Positions 58,795-64,000 of a DNA stretch of 64,000 bases are shown piece by piece. Origin of the DNA: DASUKM01 sp036278735. Its GTDB lineage: Bacteria; Acidobacteriota; Vicinamibacteria; Vicinamibacterales; 2-12-FULL-66-21. The translations under genes and the position numbers were made by a program. Within the stretch, counting starts at the first letter, position 1, and each line of letters starts with the position of its first letter. The stretch covers positions 1 through 64,000 of the forward strand of contig DASUKM010000019.1 in assembly GCA_036278735.1 (NCBI GenBank), read 5' to 3'. The notes beneath the pieces are model-generated. The model searched no databases. It worked only from the letters and a program-made list of their open reading frames with translations, and was not told the DNA's origin.

Positions 58795-60278
58795 CGGCCA
58801 CGTTCGGATCGGCGCTCGTGCGGAAGGAGGTTCGTGGGCTGCTGCCCGTCTGGGGCGCTTGCATGGGCGCCCTCGGCCTCCTGCCCGCGCTGGATCTCAC
58901 GTGGCCCGTCGTGGTGGTCTATGCGATTGGGACGATCACGCTCGGCGCGCGGGCGATTGGCGAAGAGTACGCCTGGCACATGCTGCCCGTCACGCTATCG
59001 CTCCCGGGCAGCCGCCGACGGCTCTTCCTGACAAAACTCGGCGTGCTCGCCGCGATGCTCGCGGTCGTTGTCGCGCTCGCCTGGTACGTGTTCGCCACCT
59101 CGACCTGGGTTCGCGATCGCGCCCTCTTGCCGGTTCTGGCGTTCGCGCCCCTGTACGGGCTTCTGGTCGCACCCTGGATGACCATGATCTGCCGCGACAC
59201 GCTGGCGGGCGCGGTATTCACGCTCGCGCTCCCACCGCTGCTCTTCCTCGGCGGACAAATCATCGGGACGGTTGTCTACGGATTCGGCGCCGCTGCCGAG
59301 ATCGACGCGCTGACCTGGTTCGTGCTGTGGCTGGGTACGGCCGCGACGTGCGGGGCAGGTGCATGCCTGGGCTGGCGGCGCTTCCTCCACCTGGAGGCGC
59401 TCGACGGACGCGGCGCAGACGTCCGGCCGCCGGTATGGCTGCGGCGGTCGGGGTCGGCAGAGGCGTTGCCCCCGAATCCGAGCCGCCCGATCCGGGCGCT
59501 CGTCATGAAGGAATTGCGGCTTCAGCACATGACGTTCGTCGTCGTCGTCCTCCTGGTCGGGAGCTGGGCTGCCCTCATGCTGCTCAATCGCGCGCGGCCC
59601 GAGGTGCCGGCACTCGGCGGCCTGACGACGACCTTCGTCCTTCTCGTCTCGCTCTTGATCGGATCGCTGGCGAGCGCGGAGGAACGCCAATCGGGCACGC
59701 TCGAATGGCAGATGCTGCTGCCGGTGTCGGCGTGGCGGCAATGGATCGTCAAAGTGATCGTGGTCTTCGGGCTGGTGCTGGTCTTCTTCGCGCTGGCGTT
59801 GGCGATCGCCAGGATGGACGCCTCGTCAGGACCCTTCCACATCACGGACCGAGGTCTGCCAGGTCTCGTGACGAGCGCGTTGCTCTTCGCCGGCATGGGT
59901 CTCTACGCCTCGTCGCTTTCGAGGAGCGGCGTGGGCGCGATGGCCCTCTCCGTCGTGCTCGCGTTCGCCCTCGAGCGCATCGTGCCGATGATGGGTGCCA
60001 TGTGGTGGACGGTGTTGCATGCGGTCGCGATCCCTCGTTGGCCGGCCGTGGCGCACGTCGCGTTCCTCTATCCGTCGACGACCAGCCCCGTCATACAGGC
60101 GCTCCTCGGCGGCTTGATCGTCCTGCTCTCGTGGTTCGCGTTCAGCAATCACCGTTTCGCCGATCGCGGTCTGTCGCGCGTGGGGCGTCAGGTCGCGTCG
60201 CTCGTCGCCTACCTGGTCGCCGCCCTGCTCGTGTACGACGTGTACTTCATCGCGTTCCAGCCTCGCCTCTTTCGGTAG
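58791..60278 (+). CDS. ABC transporter permease (tandem ABC-2-like)
   Basis: 495 residues with two similar halves, each opening with a cytoplasmic RKEVRGLLPV / MKELRLQHMT segment and about six membrane helices. It has no periplasmic domain. It overlaps the ATPase gene by four bases and completes the GntR-ATPase-permease operon. The two-half structure means that one polypeptide can supply the full channel. Confidence 0.9.
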   Translation: MTATFGSALVRKEVRGLLPVWGACMGALGLLPALDLTWPVVVVYAIGTITLGARAIGEEYAWHMLPVTLSLPGSRRRLFLTKLGVLAAMLAVVVALAWYVFATSTWVRDRALLPVLAFAPLYGLLVAPWMTMICRDTLAGAVFTLALPPLLFLGGQIIGTVVYGFGAAAEIDALTWFVLWLGTAATCGAGACLGWRRFLHLEALDGRGADVRPPVWLRRSGSAEALPPNPSRPIRALVMKELRLQHMTFVVVVLLVGSWAALMLLNRARPEVPALGGLTTTFVLLVSLLIGSLASAEERQSGTLEWQMLLPVSAWRQWIVKVIVVFGLVLVFFALALAIARMDASSGPFHITDRGLPGLVTSALLFAGMGLYASSLSRSGVGAMALSVVLAFALERIVPMMGAMWWTVLHAVAIPRWPAVAHVAFLYPSTTSPVIQALLGGLIVLLSWFAFSNHRFADRGLSRVGRQVASLVAYLVAALLVYDVYFIAFQPRLFR

Positions 60279-60356
60279 GCGCCGCGCCCTTCGCGCGCAC
60301 ATCCGCTGATGACCCCGGGCGGCGGAATCGGATACGCTGGATTGCAGGGGGGCACG

Positions 60357-60686
60357 ATGGGACTTTTCGATGGCGTACTGGGCGGCATCATCGGGGCCGA
60401 GATGGCGACCGTGGTCAATCATCTGATCGCGCAGCACGGCGGAATCCAGGGGCTCGTCTCGCACTTCCAGCAGAAGGGTCTCGGGCCCACGGTGCAGTCG
60501 TGGGTCGGCACCGGGCCCAACCAGTCGATTACCCCCGAGCAGCTGCAGCAGGTGCTCGGCAACCCGACCGTCCAGCAGCTCGCGGCGAAGTTCGGCCTCA
60601 CACCGCAGGAGGCGCTCGCCAGGCTGTCCGCCGTGCTGCCGCAGGCGGTCGATCACCTGACGCCGACCGGCACGGTCAAGAGCTGA
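60357..60686 (+). CDS. YidB/DUF937 family protein
   Basis: 109 residues starting MGLFDGVLGGIIGAEMATVVNHLIAQHGGIQGLVSHFQQKGLGPTVQSWVGTGPNQSITPEQLQQVLG, the YidB pattern, a short cytosolic protein of unknown function often found near stress genes. The longer frame from 60309 adds only an unlikely Gly-rich leader. It follows the ABC permease gene by about 80 bases. Confidence 0.9.
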   Translation: MGLFDGVLGGIIGAEMATVVNHLIAQHGGIQGLVSHFQQKGLGPTVQSWVGTGPNQSITPEQLQQVLGNPTVQQLAAKFGLTPQEALARLSAVLPQAVDHLTPTGTVKS

Positions 60687-60753
60687 ACCTCCGGTCGACA
60701 TCTGACCCGAAGGGATCCACACGCCCCGACGAGAAGACGAGAAGGCTCCCCTC

Positions 60754-60852
60754 GTGGCGGTGGTGAACGAAGCGTTCGCGCGACGGTCACGTCAGCGCGA
60801 GGGATCCGGCGACGCTCCCTTCGTGGTCATCGCGCCCCGGCGGGAGGGGTAA
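60754..60852 (+). pseudogene. ADOP permease fragment
   Basis: A plus-strand frame reads VAVVNEAFARRS, then after ~10 residues DAPFVVIAPRREG and a stop. VAVVNEAFARR is the conserved stretch of the second periplasmic domain of ADOP permeases, such as VAIVNQAFARHF in the one at 51201-53939. It overlaps the 3' end of the radical SAM gene on the other strand. Short, so low confidence. Confidence 0.35.
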
Positions 60853-62359
60853 CGGCGTCTCCTCGAGTTCCGGCTCGAACCCACGCCGCTTCGACCCCCG
60901 CGGGATCTTCACTCAGCAATCCCTGATCGAACAGCTGCTGCAGCGCGCCGGTGATCGCGAAAATGTCGGCTCCTGAACGTACCAGCGAATCGCAGATCTC
61001 CCCGGCGACGCTCCCGCCGACATGGACGAGATCTCCCAGGCGGCGGGCGCCTTCGAATCCCTCGAGCACGAACCGTGTGTTTGCCGTGCGCAGCTCGAAT
61101 CCCGTCGGGCGCGCGACATAGACGACGTCGTCGCGGAATCTGAGGGTGTCGTCGCTGCGGACCGCGTGCGACGTATTGGTGGCGATCAAGTCCTCGATCG
61201 CCGAGGCGAAATCGTCCGGGGTCGCGAAGTGCCGCTCGCCGTAGACGCGATAGCCCAGCGGCCAGCGCTCGCTGGCTCGTACGGGCGTGATGAGGCGGAT
61301 CGAACGGGAGACCATGTTCACGAGGAAGCCGGTGACGCACGCGATCGTGGTCTGGGCTGGATCCAGACTGCCGAGGCGCGCGGCCGCGGCGCCGGAGTCG
61401 AGCCGCTGCAGCCGCTCCCGCGCCCGGCCCGCGATGGCCTTGACGGTCAGGGCCTCCCGGTTCTGCGGCACGAGTTCCACGTGCAGCAGGTCCTCGGCGC
61501 TGAACGCCTCGTGGACGGCGTCGAGAGCCCTCGAGGTCAGGATGGAAAAGCGGTTCGGAAGACCGCGGCAGCGTTCCGACAGCCGCAGCACGCGGCGCGT
61601 GAAGTCCAGATCCCGAAGCGGACGCGCGGTCGTCGTCTGCGGCAAGGCGCCGGTGATGCTGTAGTAGTCCTCGATGAATTCCAGATAATCGGGGTTGTCG
61701 GTTGGATCGGTCGCCCAGTAACAGAAGCCGGCCTGGGCGGCCGCGCCGAAGATCCCGACGGTTCGCTGGAGGACGCCGCGCCACAGTCGGGCGTTCTCGT
61801 CGGTGTAGCGAAAGGCACCCCTGAACTTGTCCGCCGAGACCCCGCAGAACCAGCATCCGACGGAGCAGCCCTCCGACAGCTCGAAGGCGAGCACGGGATG
61901 CTGGATGCGTGTCGCGATCGGGCCCAGTTCGTTGCCTGCGCGGCGGATGTGGCGTGCACGCCACGCGTGAAAGCGCGGGTTGACGTCGGGACAGTCGCCG
62001 TTGCGAAGGTACAGGTCGCGCCACTCGGCCACGTCCGCGACGTGATCGTCCCACATCTTGGCCAGCGGCCAACGGTCGCCGGCCGCATCGCAGCGCCGGA
62101 GCTCCGCACCCTCGGGATCGAAGAGCGGACGCGCGAGCCGCGCGTCGATCGCGATCCCGTAGGCCTCGGTCACCCGCTGCGGAGCGCCCCCGTTGTCGGC
62201 CAGGCGCTCGCGGAACTGCCGGTCGGCGACATAGCGCTCGACGAAGCGCTTGACGAGTGCCAGGGTGCGCCGCTCCGCGGGAGATCGCCGCTCGAACAGT
62301 TGCCAGTATTGTTCTGCGGCGACCTGCCGAGGAATAGAGCGCTCGCCGTCGAGGGTCAC
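60827..62359 (-). CDS. Radical SAM peptide epimerase-like RiPP maturase (PoyD-like)
   Basis: 510 residues. An N-terminal helical part is followed by LAFELSEGCSVGCWFCGVSA: Cys165, Cys169 and Cys172 in a Cx3Cx2C iron-sulfur motif of radical SAM enzymes. The region IACVTGFLVNMVSRSIRLITPVRASERWPLGYRVYGERHF with Cys341 is like the conserved centre of the RiPP amino acid epimerases, in which a cysteine supplies the hydrogen for L-to-D conversion. The C-terminus (ICDSLVRSGADIFAITGALQQLFDQGLL) looks like a winged-helix leader-binding part. It lies 15 bp downstream of a precursor gene. Function inferred, not shown. Confidence 0.82.
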   Translation of the reverse strand: MTLDGERSIPRQVAAEQYWQLFERRSPAERRTLALVKRFVERYVADRQFRERLADNGGAPQRVTEAYGIAIDARLARPLFDPEGAELRRCDAAGDRWPLAKMWDDHVADVAEWRDLYLRNGDCPDVNPRFHAWRARHIRRAGNELGPIATRIQHPVLAFELSEGCSVGCWFCGVSADKFRGAFRYTDENARLWRGVLQRTVGIFGAAAQAGFCYWATDPTDNPDYLEFIEDYYSITGALPQTTTARPLRDLDFTRRVLRLSERCRGLPNRFSILTSRALDAVHEAFSAEDLLHVELVPQNREALTVKAIAGRARERLQRLDSGAAAARLGSLDPAQTTIACVTGFLVNMVSRSIRLITPVRASERWPLGYRVYGERHFATPDDFASAIEDLIATNTSHAVRSDDTLRFRDDVVYVARPTGFELRTANTRFVLEGFEGARRLGDLVHVGGSVAGEICDSLVRSGADIFAITGALQQLFDQGLLSEDPAGVEAAWVRAGTRGDAVTPPAGAR

Positions 62360-62374
62360 GGCAGGACGCGTGCT

Positions 62375-62734
62375 CTAGAAGATGACAATCCCGACGACGA
62401 TATTCAGCGGAGGCGAGTAAGGCGCCTGCTTCATCGTCGCGTCCTTGAGGCTCGTGTTCATCGCGTCCGTGATCGCGAAACCGCCGCCGCCCGCGACGCT
62501 CCCGAGCTCCCCGTCCGTGAGTGCCGCCTCGGCATCAGCGGGTGCCGGGGCGCTCTCGAGCGCGGCCTTCTGACGTGTCCCATAGTCGCGGACGTCCGCT
62601 TCGGTGATGAGGTAGCCGTGCTCCCGTGCGACGGCGACCAGCTCTGGGACGGCGACTTTGTTGGCGAGCGCGGCTTGCAGTTCCTTGCTGGCTTTCACAT
62701 CTGCGACGAATCGTGCGACGTCGGCCGTGGCCAT
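62375..62734 (-). CDS. Nif11-like-leader RiPP precursor peptide
   Basis: 119 residues with GGAGGAGG six bases upstream of its ATG. Residues 1-50 (ADVARFVADVKASKELQAALA ... VAVAREHGYLITEADV) follow the Nif11-type leader pattern, then an Ala/Pro-rich link and the leader end TDGELGSVAGGGG. The core would be residues 86-119, starting FAITDAMN and ending with the hydrophobic PPLNIVVGIVIF. It has no Cys, so lanthionine or sactionine bridges are excluded; D-residues made by the adjacent radical SAM protein would fit. Confidence 0.82.
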   Translation of the reverse strand: MATADVARFVADVKASKELQAALANKVAVPELVAVAREHGYLITEADVRDYGTRQKAALESAPAPADAEAALTDGELGSVAGGGGFAITDAMNTSLKDATMKQAPYSPPLNIVVGIVIF

Positions 62735-62846
62735 GCGAACCTCCTCCTTCGTCCGGCAGATTCAACGGTGGCATGTTACTCCCTTGGCTTCGGGGAATGC
62801 CACTGCGGCTGGAACCGGGGGATAATCCGGCTCGTAGCGGTAGGAG
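62735..62846. other. Promoter region of the RiPP cassette and upstream of ADOP relic
   Basis: 112 bases between the divergent RiPP precursor and the plus-strand ADOP mini-gene. No clear promoter hexamers are visible to me; the strong ribosome-binding site of the precursor lies at its left edge and a GTAGGAG site at its right edge. Confidence 0.35.
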
Positions 62847-62924
62847 ATGGACACCCTCGCCCGCGATCTCCGCTTTGCCGTTCGGCTGATGAGGAAGGCG
62901 CCGGTGGCGCTGCGATCGGAGTAG
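62847..62924 (+). pseudogene. ADOP mini-relic: both ends joined
   Basis: Twenty-five codons with an upstream GTAGGAG site: MDTLARDLRFAVRLMRKAP followed directly by VALRSE and a stop. The first part is the canonical start of an ADOP permease, the last the canonical C-terminus (compare LVALRSE at the end of the gene at 24101-26512). About 800 codons between them are missing, so a precise in-frame internal deletion of an ADOP gene is implied. Confidence 0.75.
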
Positions 62925-62929
62925 GCCGC

Positions 62930-64000
62930 ATGCCCCTTGGATTCGAACTTCGTCACGCGTGCCGCGCGGTGTTCAAGAACCCGCGCTTCAGTCTCGTCGC
63001 GATTGCCGCGCTCGCGCTCGGGATCGGGGCGAACGCGGCGATCTTCTCCGTGGTCGACGCCGTGCTCCTGCAGCCGCTGCCCTATCCCGAACCATCACAG
63101 CTGGTGCGCGTCTGCCGCCAGTTCCAGAGCGGCATCGGCTGCTCCGAGTCGATCCCGAAGTTCATGAGCGCCGCCCGCGCGAAATCGCTCGAGGCGATTG
63201 CGGCGTACGACGGCGAGGCGCCAGCCTTCAACCTGACCGGCGGCGATCGGCCCGAACAGATCAAGGGGCTTCATGCGTCGGCCGGCTACTTCCGCGTCTT
63301 CGGCGCCCCGATCGCGATCGGCCGGACCTTCACGGCCGCCGAGGACCGTCCCGGCGGATCGCACGTGGCCGTGATCTCCCACGCGCTGTGGGAGTCCCAC
63401 TTCGGCGGCGACCCGTCGGTGACCGGCAAGACGATCGGCTTGAACGGCGATCCCTATGTGGTCGTGGGCGTTCTCTCGGACTCGTTCCGACCGGATCCTG
63501 CGGCTGACGTGTTCATTCCGCTTCAGGCGGATCCCAACAGCACGAACCAGGGGCACTACCTCGCGGTGGCGGGCCGCCTCGCACCGGGCGTGACGATCGC
63601 GCAGGCGCGCGCCGAGATGAAGCTGCTCGGCGATCAGTTCCGCCGCGCGAACCCGAAGTGGATGGGCGATTCGGAGCAGGCTTCGGTGTTCGCCATGCGC
63701 GACATCGTCGTCCGCGACGTGCGCCCGGCGCTCCTGATCCTCCTCGGCGCCGTGGGGCTCGTGCTGCTCATCGCCTGCGCCAACGTCGCGAACCTGCTGC
63801 TGGCGCGCGCCGCCGGGCGCCAGCGGGAAGTCGCCGTCCGGGCCGCCATCGGCGCGGGCCGTGGGCGCATTGTCCGGCAGTTGCTCCTCGAGAGCCTGCT
63901 GCTCTCGACAGCCGGCGCGGTCGCAGGCGTCGTGCTCGGCGTCTGGGGCGCGCGCGCGCTGCTGGCGCTCAGTCCGGGCGGCCTCCCGCGCGTCGACGAC
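62930..64000 (+). CDS. ADOP-type MacB/FtsX-like permease, 3' part beyond the window
   Basis: The frame is open from ATG 62930 to the window end (357 codons). It starts MPLGFELRHACRAVFKNPRFSLVAIAALALGIGANAAIFSVVDAVLLQPLP and runs through the first periplasmic domain to the first FtsX block (CANVANLLLARAAGRQREVAVRAAIGAGRGRIVRQLL). Five bases separate it from the ADOP mini-relic, so it may use the same transcript. No PadR gene precedes it within the window. Confidence 0.93.
   Translation, partial: MPLGFELRHACRAVFKNPRFSLVAIAALALGIGANAAIFSVVDAVLLQPLPYPEPSQLVRVCRQFQSGIGCSESIPKFMSAARAKSLEAIAAYDGEAPAFNLTGGDRPEQIKGLHASAGYFRVFGAPIAIGRTFTAAEDRPGGSHVAVISHALWESHFGGDPSVTGKTIGLNGDPYVVVGVLSDSFRPDPAADVFIPLQADPNSTNQGHYLAVAGRLAPGVTIAQARAEMKLLGDQFRRANPKWMGDSEQASVFAMRDIVVRDVRPALLILLGAVGLVLLIACANVANLLLARAAGRQREVAVRAAIGAGRGRIVRQLLLESLLLSTAGAVAGVVLGVWGARALLALSPGGLPRVDD

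Noticed and set aside
60827..62359. Radical SAM enzyme considered as a sactionine or thioether-forming (SPASM) maturase
   Set aside because: The precursor core has no cysteine and the C-terminal half lacks the Cys-rich SPASM pattern; the epimerase type fits better.
62375..62734. Precursor considered as an ordinary hypothetical protein
   Set aside because: The leader pattern, Gly-rich cleavage site, hydrophobic core and the adjacent maturase gene together argue against it.

Overview
The window is GC-rich bacterial DNA that looks chromosomal and most probably comes from an Acidobacteriota genome, likely the Vicinamibacteria/Vicinamibacterales group. The reasons are repeated MacB/FtsX-like permeases of the acidobacterial duplicated orphan permease type (ADOP), three with their own N-terminal prefix region and two preceded by an overlapping PadR regulator gene; a secreted M28 peptidase; a large BNR/sortilin-like exoprotein; a secreted creatininase; multihaem cytochromes; and many short gene relics between intact genes. 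The lineage is inferred from gene content, not from a marker phylogeny.

Layout. 0.2-4.7 kb: AhpD-like protein, a DGPF/YCII protein flanked by three REP-like hairpins, an ECF42-type sigma factor with a VOC protein, an AlkA-like glycosylase and a KGG stress protein. 4.9-7.7 kb: gltX and a phospholipase D/cardiolipin synthase-like protein. 7.8-14.6 kb: two PadR-ADOP modules separated by a VapC-like/RHH toxin-antitoxin pair; the second PadR has a clear promoter-operator and probably a leaderless transcript. 14.6-20.2 kb: a class V aminotransferase, a membrane protein with a metal-binding-like motif, a lipoprotein and a large secreted metzincin-like protein. 20.2-23.9 kb: a murA/murB pair (MurA with Asp in place of the fosfomycin-target Cys) behind a FAD oxidase. 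24.1-29.8 kb: a third ADOP, then a three-gene cytochrome operon. 30.5-33.2 kb: tRNA-Ser(GCT), a tyrosine integrase with an apparent N-terminal frameshift, a truncated PIN-like gene and a BrnT/BrnA pair: a small decayed integrated element. 33.3-40 kb: small enzymes and regulators (ABM, YCII, epoxide hydrolase, SpoIIE phosphatase, GNAT, ABATE/CGNR, TetR with an SMR efflux gene, FAD monooxygenase). 40-50.3 kb: M28 peptidase, kinase relic, creatininase, an ADOP/sortilin mosaic relic, then an iron-handling locus (TonB receptor divergent from a DtxR-like regulator and a ferritin-like gene) and the BNR protein. 50.4-57.3 kb: zinc-ribbon and PadR relics, a fourth ADOP, a GH2 enzyme, SDR and DoxX. 57.4-60.7 kb: a YtrA-type GntR regulator with a striking operator driving an ABC transporter, then YidB. 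60.8-62.7 kb: a two-gene RiPP cassette. 62.8-64 kb: an ADOP mini-relic and a fifth ADOP running off the window.

The best candidate for an undescribed system is the RiPP cassette at 60827-62734. A precursor with a Nif11-like leader, a Gly-rich cleavage site and a 34-residue core with a very hydrophobic C-terminus sits 15 bp upstream of a radical SAM protein of the PoyD-like peptide epimerase type. The predicted product is a ribosomal peptide with D-residues. ADOP gene debris lies on both sides of it. No dedicated protease or exporter is visible; the GntR-regulated ABC transporter nearby is only a speculative partner.

A second theme is gene birth and decay: at least five ADOP genes or gene ends, three ADOP fragments, a PadR fragment, a kinase fragment, a GNAT fragment and heptanucleotide tandem repeats fill the spaces between intact genes.
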